A stretch of DNA of 64,000 bases, from the NCBI GenBank assembly GCA_002255955.1, contig NKIM01000001.1, positions 124,001 to 188,000 on the forward strand, written 5' to 3'. A program made the translations under genes and the position numbers. Shown here one piece after another: positions 28,128 through 36,619 of this stretch. The number at the start of each line of letters is the position of its first letter. Position 1 is the first letter of the stretch. Source of the DNA: Burkholderiales bacterium PBB2. Lineage in GTDB: Bacteria; Pseudomonadota; Gammaproteobacteria; Burkholderiales; Burkholderiaceae_C. The notes beneath the pieces were generated by a model. The model did not search any database. It was not told the DNA's origin and was given only the letters and a program-made list of their open reading frames with translations.

Positions 28128-28990
28128 GTATTCTCGAACGCGTCAAGGCCGCCCTACCGGCCCTGCCGCCGGCCGAACAGCGGGTGGCCAAGCTGCTGCT
28201 GGGCGACGCACGGGCCTTTGCCAATCTGCCGGTCAGCGAACTGGCGGACCGGGCCCATGTGTCCAAGCCCACCGTGGTGCGCTTTTGCCGCAGCGTGGGC
28301 TATGACGGCCTGACCGATTTCAAGCGCAAGCTGGCGGGCAGCGTCAACGAAGGCGTGCCCTTTGTGCACCGCGCGGTGGACGAGGACGAGAAGCCCGGTG
28401 ACCTGATCGTCAAGGTGGTGGACAACGCGGTCGCTGCCTTGCTGCACTACCGCAACGACGCGGCCAGCCATGCGTTTGAATGCGCCATCAATGCCTTGGC
28501 CGAAGCGGCCCGCAACCAGCGCCGCATCGAGTTCTACGGCGTAGGCAACTCCGGCATCGTGGCCCAGGATGCCCAGCACAAGTTTTTCCGCCTCGGTATC
28601 AATACCGCCGCCTGCAGCGACGGCCATGTGCAGCTGATGAGTGCGACCATGCTGCAGCCGGGCGATTGTGCCGTCATCATCAGCAATTCCGGCCGCAGCC
28701 GTGACCTGCTCGATGCGGCAGAGATCGCGCGCAAAAAGGGCGCGACCACCATCATCATCACCGCCAGTGGTTCGCCCCTGGCGCAGCTGGGTCTGAGCCC
28801 GGGCCAGGTCTTGCTGGCAGTGGACCACCCCGAGGACTATGACCGTTACAGCCCCATGGTGTCGCGCCTGCTGCACCTGACCGCGGTGGACATTCTGACC
28901 ACTGGCGTGGCCCTGCGCCTGGGCGCCGACCTGCGACCCATGCTGCAGGAGATCAAGCGCAATCTGCGCGGCAAACGCTACATCAGCTGA
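28124..28990 (+). CDS. hexR: HexR-type transcriptional regulator (RpiR family)
   Basis: A 288-residue RpiR-family regulator. Residues 1-77 form the helix-turn-helix domain, with VSELADRAHVSKPTVVRFCR as the recognition segment. A SIS sugar-phosphate-binding domain covers about 125-255 (FYGVGNSGIVAQDA, IISNSGRSRDLLDAA). In other proteobacteria HexR represses zwf and Entner-Doudoroff genes and lets go on binding KDPG. The ATGA overlap with zwf strongly supports the name. It would probably bind in the tal/zwf gap and so control both units, which is inference. Confidence 0.88.
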   Translation: MSILERVKAALPALPPAEQRVAKLLLGDARAFANLPVSELADRAHVSKPTVVRFCRSVGYDGLTDFKRKLAGSVNEGVPFVHRAVDEDEKPGDLIVKVVDNAVAALLHYRNDAASHAFECAINALAEAARNQRRIEFYGVGNSGIVAQDAQHKFFRLGINTAACSDGHVQLMSATMLQPGDCAVIISNSGRSRDLLDAAEIARKKGATTIIITASGSPLAQLGLSPGQVLLAVDHPEDYDRYSPMVSRLLHLTAVDILTTGVALRLGADLRPMLQEIKRNLRGKRYIS

Positions 28991-29035
28991 ACGACCGAAA
29001 CGCTGGACGGGAGCCCGGCGCGCCGTTGGGCATCG

Positions 29036-29365
29036 TCAAGCAGCGGCGGCGGGCACCAACTCAGGCCAGAGCAGCTCGGCCACGCCGTAAACCCGGGCCA
29101 ACTCTTGCAGCTTGGCCGGCACCTCATGCAGGCGCAGCTTCAGGCCTTCAGCCTGGCACAGGCGTGCGGCGCTGATCAGCAGGGTCAGCACGGCCGAATC
29201 GAAATGTTGCAAATCCGCGAGGCTGAGGTTCAGCTCGCGGGCCGCCGCGCTGCGCAGCTGCGCGCACTCGGCGCGCAGGCTCTGCTGCAGGCCCGGCCAC
29301 AGCGCACCGGCTTCACTCAAGCCCACCGACGCAGGCAGCTTGAGCATGGAGGGCGTGGAGCTCAC
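29036..29365 (-). CDS. mlaB: STAS-domain phospholipid transport protein MlaB
   Basis: A 109-residue STAS protein, with the hallmark loop F-D-S-A-V-L. As the last gene of the mla operon it is the expected MlaB subunit, which binds the MlaF ATPase on the cytoplasmic side and is needed for stability and activity of the MlaFEDB complex. The GTG at 29365 lies 11 bases after the mlaC stop; an ATG at 29347 is the alternative. It converges with hexR across only 45 bases that show no clear terminator. Confidence 0.85.
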   Translation of the reverse strand: MSSTPSMLKLPASVGLSEAGALWPGLQQSLRAECAQLRSAAARELNLSLADLQHFDSAVLTLLISAARLCQAEGLKLRLHEVPAKLQELARVYGVAELLWPELVPAAAA

Positions 29366-29376
29366 CGTTCCGCGCC

Positions 29377-30027
29377 TCAGGCCTTGCCGCCAGCGGCCGC
29401 AGCCTTCTGGTTGCGCTCGGCCAGGGCCTTGATCAGGCCATCGATGCCGTTTGCGCCGATCTCTTGCGAGAAGCTGTTGCGGTATTGATCGGCCAACCAG
29501 ATGCCCAGCACATTGACGTCGTAGATCTTCCAGACGGCGCCGGATTTTTCCAGGCGGTAGTCGAGCTGGATCGGATCGCCCTTGCCACGGATCTCGGTTT
29601 TGACCACCACCTCGGTGTCGCTGGGCGAGGCGCGCAGCGGACGCAGGGCGATGGTCTGGTCCTTGACCTGGGTCAGCGCGCCAGCATAGGTGCGCACCAG
29701 CAAGGTCTTGAATTCATCCTGCAGGCGCTGCTGCTGCTCGGGTGTGGCCTGGCGCCAGAAGCGGCCCACGGCCGACGAGGTCATGCGCTGGAAATTGACA
29801 TGCGGCATGACCTTGCCGTCGACCAGATTGATGATCTTCTGCAGATCGCCGGCCTGGATGGCCTTGTCGCTCTTGACCGTTTCCAGCGTCTCCAGCGAGA
29901 GCTGGCGGATCAAGGTGTCCGGCGCGCTGGCATCGGCCGCCCAGGCGGTTTGCAGCGGCAGGGCGGCGGAAAAAGCACAAGCGGCAGCCAGCAGGCTGCG
30001 CAGAACCAGGCGTTTGGTGGCGATCAT
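29377..30027 (-). CDS. mlaC: periplasmic phospholipid carrier MlaC
   Basis: A 216-residue MlaC (Ttg2D family). A signal peptide of about 30 residues ends near QTAWAAD. The mature part begins with helices and contains the family pattern VDGKVMPHVNFQRMTSSAVG and RFWRQATPEQQQRLQDEFK, then a beta sheet with the YRLEKSGAVWKIYDV motif. MlaC ferries phospholipids between MlaA in the outer membrane and the MlaD ring. The ATG at 30027 with AGGAA upstream is preferred over the longer frame. Confidence 0.95.
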   Translation of the reverse strand: MIATKRLVLRSLLAAACAFSAALPLQTAWAADASAPDTLIRQLSLETLETVKSDKAIQAGDLQKIINLVDGKVMPHVNFQRMTSSAVGRFWRQATPEQQQRLQDEFKTLLVRTYAGALTQVKDQTIALRPLRASPSDTEVVVKTEIRGKGDPIQLDYRLEKSGAVWKIYDVNVLGIWLADQYRNSFSQEIGANGIDGLIKALAERNQKAAAAGGKA

Positions 30028-30156
30028 TCTGGCGGTTCCTTTCAATCTCGGAGGGGCTGGGCGTTCAGGCGATAGACCAACAACGCGCCAGCCGACGTTC
30101 GGTTCACCGCCCCGGCACATATCAACAAGGCCCGGGGCGAACAAGCGCAAGCCCGA

Positions 30157-30927
30157 TCAGGGGCCGGCTTGCGGACTGGAGGCCGGCACGGCCGGCGTTT
30201 CCGGGGTCAGCACCTCGTACTCGTCGTCATTGCCGAAGCTGCCGCGGCGCTGCAGGTAGGCATCACGGATGAAGGTGTACTTGTCGAGCGCGATACCGTC
30301 CAGCATCTCGCCGGCGCGCAGGAAGTTGGCGCGGGCGTTGATCAGTTGCAAGGCGGTCAGTGCGGTCTTGCTGTAACCATCCTTGACCACGAGGGTGGGC
30401 GAGGTGGCGATGCGATCAAACGGCAGGGCCAGGGTGTCCCGCACCGAAGACGGGCCGAAGATGGGCCAGACGATGTAGGCACCCGTGCCCGTGCCCCAGA
30501 CACCAAAGGTCTTGCCCAGGTCTTCGCTCTTGCGCTCCAGACCCACCTCGGTGGAGATGTCGATCAAGCCGGCAAAGCCCAGCGTGGAGTTGACGGCAAA
30601 GCGCATGCCCTGCTCCACACTGGCCTTGAAGCGGCCCTGCAGCAGCAGGTTCACCGCCGACCAGGCGTCGCCGATATTGCCGAAGAAATTGTCAGTGGCC
30701 AGGCGTACCGGCGCCGGCACGATATCGCTGTACAGCGTGGCCACGGGCTTGAGCACATTGGCGTCCAGCGACTCGTTGAAATTGAAGACCTTGCGGTTCC
30801 AGTTTTCCCAGGGATCGAGCTTTTGGCCCGGCGCGCCCGGGCCGCGCAGGCTGGCGCAGCCGCTCAGCACGAGGATGCTCAGCACCAACAGGACACGGCG
30901 CCAGGAGCGGTCCATCCTGGCACTCAT
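30157..30927 (-). CDS. mlaA: outer-membrane lipoprotein MlaA (VacJ)
   Basis: A 256-residue MlaA. The signal peptide ends in L-S-G-C, so Cys24 is lipidated. PWENWNRKVFNFNESLD and the TFGVWGTGTGAYIVWPIFGPSSVRD region are family hallmarks. MlaA sits in the outer membrane with a porin, extracts misplaced phospholipids from the outer leaflet and hands them to MlaC. In E. coli its gene is elsewhere; here it lies between mlaD and mlaC, starting in an ATGA overlap with mlaD and leaving 129 bases before mlaC. A short Pro-rich tail follows the core. Confidence 0.95.
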   Translation of the reverse strand: MSARMDRSWRRVLLVLSILVLSGCASLRGPGAPGQKLDPWENWNRKVFNFNESLDANVLKPVATLYSDIVPAPVRLATDNFFGNIGDAWSAVNLLLQGRFKASVEQGMRFAVNSTLGFAGLIDISTEVGLERKSEDLGKTFGVWGTGTGAYIVWPIFGPSSVRDTLALPFDRIATSPTLVVKDGYSKTALTALQLINARANFLRAGEMLDGIALDKYTFIRDAYLQRRGSFGNDDEYEVLTPETPAVPASSPQAGP

Positions 30928-31409
30928 GGTTTGGCCCCGCCAGCCGGCGTGCCGGAATCGGCGGCCTTGTTGTAGAGGAACTGGCCGATCAGGTTTTCCA
31001 GCACCACGGCCGATTGCGTCTGGCTGATGTTGTCGCCGGCGGCCAGGTTCTTCTCGTCGGCACCGGCTTCAAGACCGATGTACTGTTCGCCGAGCAGGCC
31101 GGCCGTCAGGATCTTGGCCGAACTGTCCTTGGGGAAGACCACGTTCTTGTAGAGCTTCATCACCACCTTGGCCTGGAAGCTCTTGTCGTCGAAGGTGATG
31201 GATTCCACCCGGCCGATCACCACGCCGGCGCTCTTGACCGCGGCGCGGGCCTTGAGGCCACCGATATTGTCGAACTTGGCCGTGACCTGGTAGGTCTCGT
31301 CAAAGTTCAGGCTCAGCAGGTTGCCGGCTTTGAGCGCCAGGAACAGCAGCGCAGCGCCGCCCAACAGCACAAAGAAACCCACCCATGCGTCACGCCTTGA
31401 GGCTTGCAT
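30924..31409 (-). CDS. mlaD: MCE-domain phospholipid transport protein MlaD
   Basis: A 161-residue MlaD with one N-terminal membrane helix (about residues 10-27) and a single MCE domain (YQVTAKFDNIGGLKARAAVK, VVIGRVESI, LLGEQYIGLEAG). MlaD forms a hexameric ring in the periplasm on top of MlaE and receives lipid from MlaC. GTAGAGG precedes the ATG. The MCE domain is followed by a short, hydrophilic C-terminal tail of a length typical of beta-proteobacterial MlaD. Confidence 0.94.
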   Translation of the reverse strand: MQASRRDAWVGFFVLLGGAALLFLALKAGNLLSLNFDETYQVTAKFDNIGGLKARAAVKSAGVVIGRVESITFDDKSFQAKVVMKLYKNVVFPKDSSAKILTAGLLGEQYIGLEAGADEKNLAAGDNISQTQSAVVLENLIGQFLYNKAADSGTPAGGAKP

Positions 31410-31425
31410 CCTCTACCCCTACAAA

Positions 31426-32217
31426 TCAAATCGAGAACATCATCGCGGTCAGCACAAAGTCCAGTGCCAGCACCGCCAACGACGACATCACCACCGTGCG
31501 TGTGGTGGCCTGCGCCACGCCATCAGGCGTGGGCTTGCAGGCATAACCCTGCAACAAGGCCACAAAGGTCACGGTGACACCAAAAACCAGACTCTTCACG
31601 ACGCCATTGCCCACATCGGCCCAGACATCCACGCCGCCCTGCATCTGCGACCAGAAGGCACCGGCATCAATGCCGATCAGAGGCACGGCCACCAGCCAGC
31701 CACCGATGATGCCAATGGCCGAGAACAGCGCCGCCAGCAAGGGCATGGCGATGAAGCCACCCCAGAAGCGCGGCGCCAGCACGCGGGTCAATGGGTCCAC
31801 GGCCATCATCTCCATGGCGGTGAGCTGCTCGCCGGCCTTCATCAAGCCGATCTCGGCCGTCAGCGAGGTGCCGGCACGGCCGGCAAACAAAAGCGCCGCC
31901 ACCACCGGGCCCAACTCGCGCACCAAGCTCAAAGCCACCAGCAGGCCCACGGCCTCGGCGGAGCCATAGCGTTGCAAGGTGTAATAGCCCTGCAGCGCCA
32001 GCACAAAGCCGACAAACAGGCCCGAGACGCCGATCAGCGACAGCGATCGATTGCCCAAGAAGTAAATCTGCTCGCGCACCAGAGAGAAGCGCAACAAGGC
32101 CGCCGGCGTGCGCGCCAGCAGCTGGAAAAACAGGTGGGTGCTGGAACCCAGGTCGATCAGCTGCTGCCGCATGCCACGGCCGACACGGGCCGAAAACTGT
32201 GTGAGGCTCGCGATCAT
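31426..32217 (-). CDS. mlaE: ABC-type phospholipid transporter permease MlaE
   Basis: A 263-residue MlaE permease with an N-terminal amphipathic helix and about five membrane helices. Recognisable stretches are LRFSLVREQIYFLGNRSLSL, SLVRELGPVVAALLFAGRAG (the coupling region to the ATPase) and EQLTAMEMMAVDP. Two copies build the membrane part of the MlaFEDB complex. The start overlaps the mlaF stop as ATGA and mlaD follows after 16 bases. Confidence 0.95.
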   Translation of the reverse strand: MIASLTQFSARVGRGMRQQLIDLGSSTHLFFQLLARTPAALLRFSLVREQIYFLGNRSLSLIGVSGLFVGFVLALQGYYTLQRYGSAEAVGLLVALSLVRELGPVVAALLFAGRAGTSLTAEIGLMKAGEQLTAMEMMAVDPLTRVLAPRFWGGFIAMPLLAALFSAIGIIGGWLVAVPLIGIDAGAFWSQMQGGVDVWADVGNGVVKSLVFGVTVTFVALLQGYACKPTPDGVAQATTRTVVMSSLAVLALDFVLTAMMFSI

Positions 32218-33053
32218 GCCGCCACCCCCAGGCCAAAGTCCTGGCCCACCGGGCAGGCCGGCTGATGAAAGCGCACCGGACCATCGGCATGGGCACCGAC
32301 GAACTGCTGCACCAGCGGATCGCTGCTGTGGCGCAGCTCATCCGGCGTGCCTTGGGCGACCACGCGGCCATTCGCAATCATGGCCACCTCGTCAGCAATC
32401 GCAAAGGTTTCATGCAAATCATGGGACACGATGATGCTGCTGAGCCCCAGAGCATCGTTCAAATCGCGGATCAAGCGAGCCGCCACGCCGAGCGAAATCG
32501 GGTCCAGGCCAGCGAAAGGCTCGTCGTACAGCACCAGGTCTGGATCCAGAGCAATCGCACGCGCCAGGGCGACGCGGCGCGCCATGCCGCCGGAAATCTC
32601 AGAGGGCAAGAGATCTCGCGCGCCACGCAGGCCCACCGCATTGAGCTTCATCAGCACCAGATCGCGGATCATGGCTTCGGGCAGCTTGGTGTGCTCGCGC
32701 AGCGGGAAGGCCACGTTCTCGAACACACTCAGATCGGTGAACAAGGCGCCGAACTGGAAGAGCATGCCCATGCGACGCCGCACAGCGTACAGCCCATCGA
32801 GATCCAGGCCTGCCAGATCGACACCATCAAACAGCACTTGGCCCGAGATTGGCTTGATCTGCCGGCCCAGCAGGCGCAAGACCGTGGTCTTGCCACCGCC
32901 GCTGGTGCCGATCAGGGCCAAGACCTTGCCGCGCGGGATGCGCAGATTCACGCGCTCCAGGATCACCCGGTCGCCATAACCGCAGCTGACATCGCGCAAT
33001 TCAATCAGAGGCGTTTCGGACGCGGCAATGGAAGTGGATGAATAAGGGGCCAT
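32214..33053 (-). CDS. mlaF: phospholipid transporter ATP-binding protein MlaF
   Basis: A 279-residue ABC ATPase driving the Mla complex. Walker A is GTSGGGKTT, the signature is [13 protein letters not shown], Walker B is [13 protein letters not shown], and the switch His lies in VSHDLHE. The last 35 residues extend past the fold, as in MlaF proteins whose C-terminal extension contacts the partner subunit. The ATG at 33053 is chosen because AAGG lies just upstream; the frame is open for 67 more codons without family similarity. It is the first gene of mlaFEDACB. Confidence 0.94.
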   Translation of the reverse strand: MAPYSSTSIAASETPLIELRDVSCGYGDRVILERVNLRIPRGKVLALIGTSGGGKTTVLRLLGRQIKPISGQVLFDGVDLAGLDLDGLYAVRRRMGMLFQFGALFTDLSVFENVAFPLREHTKLPEAMIRDLVLMKLNAVGLRGARDLLPSEISGGMARRVALARAIALDPDLVLYDEPFAGLDPISLGVAARLIRDLNDALGLSSIIVSHDLHETFAIADEVAMIANGRVVAQGTPDELRHSSDPLVQQFVGAHADGPVRFHQPACPVGQDFGLGVAA

Positions 33054-33067
33054 GAGCCTTGGCTGGG

Positions 33068-33086
33068 CGGGCCAGGGCCCGTTTTT
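33068..33086 (+). terminator. terminator-like hairpin pointing toward pilE
   Basis: CGGGCC (33068-33073) and GGCCCG (33076-33081) form a perfect short dyad followed by five T residues (33082-33086) on the plus strand, in the 204-base gap between the divergent mlaF and pilE. It could stop antisense transcription entering from the mla side. The tight two-base loop (or a 5-bp stem with a 4-base loop) makes it uncertain. Confidence 0.35.
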
Positions 33087-33257
33087 GACAAAGATCACAT
33101 CATAGGGGAAACACCGATCGCGCACCGAGCCGCCGAGAAGAGCCCCAAATACTTCACATTTCCGGGCCTGAGCCCGACCAGCGCGAGGGACAGTCTGATA
33201 GGCGGCTACACAAGCGAAAACCAGCGGCCGAAAATCAATTCCAACCAGGAGCACCCC

Positions 33258-33707
33258 ATGTCAGCACGCGTCACCTCTTCTCAATCACGTCCAGCTCAGG
33301 GCTTCACCCTGATTGAAGTGATGGTGACCGTGGCCATCATCGGCATCCTTGCGGCCGTGGCCCTGCCGTCCTACCAGGCCTATGTGGTGCGCGGCAAGAT
33401 CCCCGAAGCCACCGCCGGCCTGGCCACGCGGCAGGTGCGCCTGGAACAGTTCTTTCTGGACCGCCGCACCTATGTGGGCGCACCGGATTGCAACTCCGAC
33501 GCCACCAGCAGCAAGTACTTCACCTTCTCTTGCTCTGCGTCCAGTGCCACGGCCTTCACTCTGCGCGCCGTGGGCAAAGACAGCATGGCCGGCTTCACCT
33601 ACACCATCAACGAAGCCGGAGTGAAGACCAGTGCGGCCCTGCCCACAGGCTGGACCACACCCAGCCCCAACACCTGCTGGGCGACCAAGAAGGACGGATC
33701 ATGCTGA
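33258..33707 (+). CDS. pilE: type IV pilin PilE-like
   Basis: A 149-residue type IVa pilin or pilin-like protein. The prepilin site is G15/F16, with the conserved Glu at +5 (Glu20) and a hydrophobic helix through residue 38. The globular part has two Cys pairs: C75/C88 in the middle and one near the C-terminus ([12 protein letters not shown]), which would close the D-region loop. At the head of the minor pilin genes, this may be the minor PilE rather than the main fibre subunit. AGGAG precedes the ATG. The 3' end overlaps fimT by seven bases. Confidence 0.9.
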   Translation: MSARVTSSQSRPAQGFTLIEVMVTVAIIGILAAVALPSYQAYVVRGKIPEATAGLATRQVRLEQFFLDRRTYVGAPDCNSDATSSKYFTFSCSASSATAFTLRAVGKDSMAGFTYTINEAGVKTSAALPTGWTTPSPNTCWATKKDGSC

Positions 33708-34333
33708 CAAAGCCTTCGGCGCTCGGGGACCGAGCCTCGCTGCAGGCCGGCGTGACGCTGATCGAACTGATCGTGAGCTTGGTCTTGGTCGGTATCTTTC
33801 TGGCCATGGCAGCGCCGAGCTTCTCCACCTGGCTGCAGAACAGTCGGATTCGCAACACCGCCACCTCCTTGAGCGCAGGCATTCAACTGGCCAAAGGCGA
33901 AGCGGTGGCACGCAACACAGCGGTGCGCTTCCAGCTCACCACCAGCTTGACCAATACCTGCGCCCTGAGCACCAGCGGCACCAACTGGGTGATCAACGTG
34001 ATCGGCGCCAACACGGCGGCCGACTCGGTGGCCAACCGCTGCGCTTCAGCGCCTTCGGACACGGTCCAGCCCCGCATCCTGCACACCAAGCCGAGCAACG
34101 ATGGCAATGGCACCGTTCAGATTGCCGCCAACGCGAGTTCGGTCACCTTCAACAGCCTGGGCAAGCCCACCCCCACGCCCAACGCTGCCATCGTTCTGGA
34201 CGTCAGCAACAGCGCTGCGGGCTCCTGCGGCACAGACGGTGACGCCGTTTGCCTGCGCATCGTGATCACGCCTTCGGGACAGGTACGCATGTGCAACCCC
34301 AGCCTTCCCAGCGGCGATGTTCAGGCCTGCTGA
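33701..34333 (+). CDS. fimT: minor pseudopilin FimT/GspH family
   Basis: A 210-residue GspH/FimT-type protein. The prepilin cleavage site is G17/V18, with Glu22 at +5, then a hydrophobic helix and a beta-rich head. FimT minor pilins help prime pilus assembly and, in some species, bind DNA during uptake; the second role is only possible here. The ATG at 33701 lies inside the last codons of pilE, so the two are coupled. The Cys residues in CALSTS, NRCAS, SCGTD and the final C may form disulphides. Confidence 0.88.
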   Translation: MLTKPSALGDRASLQAGVTLIELIVSLVLVGIFLAMAAPSFSTWLQNSRIRNTATSLSAGIQLAKGEAVARNTAVRFQLTTSLTNTCALSTSGTNWVINVIGANTAADSVANRCASAPSDTVQPRILHTKPSNDGNGTVQIAANASSVTFNSLGKPTPTPNAAIVLDVSNSAAGSCGTDGDAVCLRIVITPSGQVRMCNPSLPSGDVQAC

Positions 34334-34346
34334 ACGGGAGTCCCCC

Positions 34347-34868
34347 ATGACTGTCTTCCAGACCCCGAGCCCAAAGTCCAGAGCACGCAGTCCGGGCCGC
34401 CCTCATGGGCTCCGAGGCTTCATGATGCTGGAGGTGCTGGTTGCCTTGCTCGTGTTCGCGCTCGGAGTCCTGGGCTTGGTCGGCCTGCAAGCCACGGCGG
34501 TCAAACAGGCCGGGCAGGCCAAGTACCGCTCGGATGCTGCCCTGCTGGCCAATCAGCTGATCGGCAGCATGTGGGTGGGCAATCGCAATTTGGCCGAGCT
34601 GCAGGCCGAGTACAGCAGCGCCGACGAAGGCGCCGGCTACAAGCTCTGGCTGGAAAAGGTCAGCGCCACCCTGCCCGGTGTGGCTGACCACCCGCCGACC
34701 GTCACTTTCACGCAAGTCAATCCTCTGCCGGCCTTGGCCGGCCGGCCGGCCGGTGGCCCGGTCCTGACACCCAGCCTGCGGGTCACCATCACCGTCAAGT
34801 GGGCGGCGCCCGGCGAGAACCTGGGCAGCACCCCCCACAACCTGGTCATGATCAGCCAGCTGAAGTGA
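34347..34868 (+). CDS. pilV: type IV pilus minor pilin PilV
   Basis: A 173-residue PilV-type minor pilin. An unusually long, basic leader of 24 residues ends at G24/F25, and Glu29 is at +5 (GFMMLEVL). The hydrophobic helix LVALLVFALGVLGLVGLQATAV is typical of PilV. GGGAG precedes the ATG at 34347. With FimT, PilW, PilX and PilE it would form the complex that starts and caps the pilus under PilY1. Confidence 0.88.
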   Translation: MTVFQTPSPKSRARSPGRPHGLRGFMMLEVLVALLVFALGVLGLVGLQATAVKQAGQAKYRSDAALLANQLIGSMWVGNRNLAELQAEYSSADEGAGYKLWLEKVSATLPGVADHPPTVTFTQVNPLPALAGRPAGGPVLTPSLRVTITVKWAAPGENLGSTPHNLVMISQLK

Positions 34869-34879
34869 TCGGAACCCTT

Positions 34880-35929
34880 ATGAAATCGACAAACCTTCAG
34901 CGCCCGGTGGGCCATCCGCAGAACGGCTTCAGCCTCATCGAGCTCTTGGTGGGCGTGGTGCTGGGCATGATCGCCGTGATCGTGGTGATGCAAGTGTTCT
35001 CCCTGTCCGAGCGGGGCCAGCGCAGCGCCACCAGCGGCGACGAAGCGCAGACCAATGGCGCCATCGCAGCCACCGAACTTCAACGCAATATTCGCCAGAG
35101 CGGGCACGGCGCCGCCAATCTGTTGCTGGCCGGATGCAGCCTGACCTTGCCAGGCGGACGAGTGCTCTCTGGACTGGGCCCGGTCACCATCAACCACGCC
35201 AGCATCCCTGCGGGCGACAGTGGAAGTGACACCCTGCTCGTGGTGTTCAGCAATGGCAACGGGGCACCCGAAGGCGACCGCATCATCGCAGAGCCGAACG
35301 CTCTGACCTACACCGTCGCCAACGCCACTGCTTTCAACATCAACGACATGGTGATCGCAGCCAACCAAGTTCGCCCCACACCTTGCAACTTGCTACTGGA
35401 CCGTGTCAGCGCCGCGCCTGTCGGCGCCAACGTCACGGTCGCCGTTGGCGCAGTCGGCTTGCAAGACACCTTGTTCAACTGGGGCTTGGCGCCCAAGGTA
35501 TTGGCCTATGCCGTGCGCAACGGTCGGCTGACCCAGTGCGACTACATGGTCAACGACTGCAGCAGCGAGGCCGCCCAAGTCTGGGTGGAGATCATCGATA
35601 ACGTGGTCAATCTGCGCGCCCAGTATGGTCGCGACACTTCCGCGGCGCCCATGGACGGGATCGTGGACCTTTTCGATCAAACCACGCCAGCCACTGCGTG
35701 CCAATGGGCCCGGATGTCAGCGGTCCGCCTGGCCATCACCACGGTCAGCGGTCAACTTGAAAAGACCATCGTGACCGACAGTGGCAACGCCCCCCGCTGG
35801 GCGGGAACTGAAGAGGCGCCCATCGACCTTTCCGCCGAGAACCTGTGGCAGTACTACCGCTACAAGGTGTTCGAGGCCATCGTGCCGCTGCGCAATCTGG
35901 CCTGGCAAGGAGCGGTCGCAACATGTTGA
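34880..35929 (+). CDS. pilW: type IV pilus minor pilin PilW
   Basis: A 349-residue PilW. The prepilin site is G16/F17 with Glu21 at +5 (GFSLIELLVG), followed by the family helix through LGMIAVIVVMQVF and the SERGQRSATSGDEAQTNG segment. The large C-terminal head carries several Cys residues (for example QCDYMVNDC). The ATG at 34880 has GGAA just upstream and follows pilV by 11 bases; the stop overlaps the pilX start. PilW joins the priming complex under the tip adhesin. Confidence 0.9.
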   Translation: MKSTNLQRPVGHPQNGFSLIELLVGVVLGMIAVIVVMQVFSLSERGQRSATSGDEAQTNGAIAATELQRNIRQSGHGAANLLLAGCSLTLPGGRVLSGLGPVTINHASIPAGDSGSDTLLVVFSNGNGAPEGDRIIAEPNALTYTVANATAFNINDMVIAANQVRPTPCNLLLDRVSAAPVGANVTVAVGAVGLQDTLFNWGLAPKVLAYAVRNGRLTQCDYMVNDCSSEAAQVWVEIIDNVVNLRAQYGRDTSAAPMDGIVDLFDQTTPATACQWARMSAVRLAITTVSGQLEKTIVTDSGNAPRWAGTEEAPIDLSAENLWQYYRYKVFEAIVPLRNLAWQGAVATC

Positions 35930-36567
35930 AGCCTCGCCGCCTCATTGCTGCCCCTGCCCCGCGCTACGCGCCAGGGCGCGGCAGGCACCAGCAAGGCATT
36001 GTCCTGATGCTGGCCATCGTGGTCCTGGTCATCATGTCCCTGGCTGCGGTCGGCTTGATGCGCTCCATGCTGAGCAGCAACAAGGTCGCAGGCAACCTGG
36101 CATTTCAACAGTCAGCCATCCAATCGGCAGACATCGGCATCGAAAGCGCCGTAGCCTGGTTGGAGCAAAACAACTTCGGCACCAATCTGCACAACAACAT
36201 CACCATCGCTGCCGGCCGCCCCGTCGGCTACCTCGCTCTGCGCCAGGACCCGGCCGCCAATCAGAGCTGGGAGATCTTTTGGAATGCTGTACTGATCCCC
36301 AGCAACACTGTGACCACCTTGGCCGCCGACACAGCCGGCAACACGGTCTCCTTTGTGATTCAACGTTTATGCAACGGCCAGGGAGCGCCGACATCCGGCA
36401 TCAGCTGCGAGTCCCCCCCCTCCACAGACCCTGGCGAAGGCACCAGCAAGCAAGCTGCAGGCGGAACGCCCATCGGCATACCCAACCAACGTTACTACCG
36501 GATCACTGTCCGTGTTGTAGGCCCCCGCAGCACGATTGGCTTTGTCCAAGCCATCGTGGCGCTTTGA
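35923..36567 (+). CDS. pilX: type IV pilus minor pilin PilX
   Basis: A 214-residue PilX. After a basic leader the helix begins at G25/I26 (QQGIVLMLAIVVLVIMSL). Position +5 is Leu rather than Glu, which is usual for PilX/GspK-type subunits that sit at the very tip. AGGAG at 35909-35913 supports the ATG at 35923, inside the end of pilW. The head has Cys residues in RLCNGQG and ISCES. It is followed after 52 bases by pilY1, its expected partner. Confidence 0.88.
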   Translation: MLKPRRLIAAPAPRYAPGRGRHQQGIVLMLAIVVLVIMSLAAVGLMRSMLSSNKVAGNLAFQQSAIQSADIGIESAVAWLEQNNFGTNLHNNITIAAGRPVGYLALRQDPAANQSWEIFWNAVLIPSNTVTTLAADTAGNTVSFVIQRLCNGQGAPTSGISCESPPSTDPGEGTSKQAAGGTPIGIPNQRYYRITVRVVGPRSTIGFVQAIVAL

Positions 36568-36619
36568 GGTGGGCGTGGCTACGCCGGCACTTCATCTGAG
36601 TACAAATCTGGAGTTCCCC

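Noticed and set aside
33085-33090. Perfect TTGACA as a -35 box for pilE
   Set aside because: No acceptable -10 box lies 16-18 bases downstream, and the hexamer overlaps the T tract of a terminator-like hairpin.
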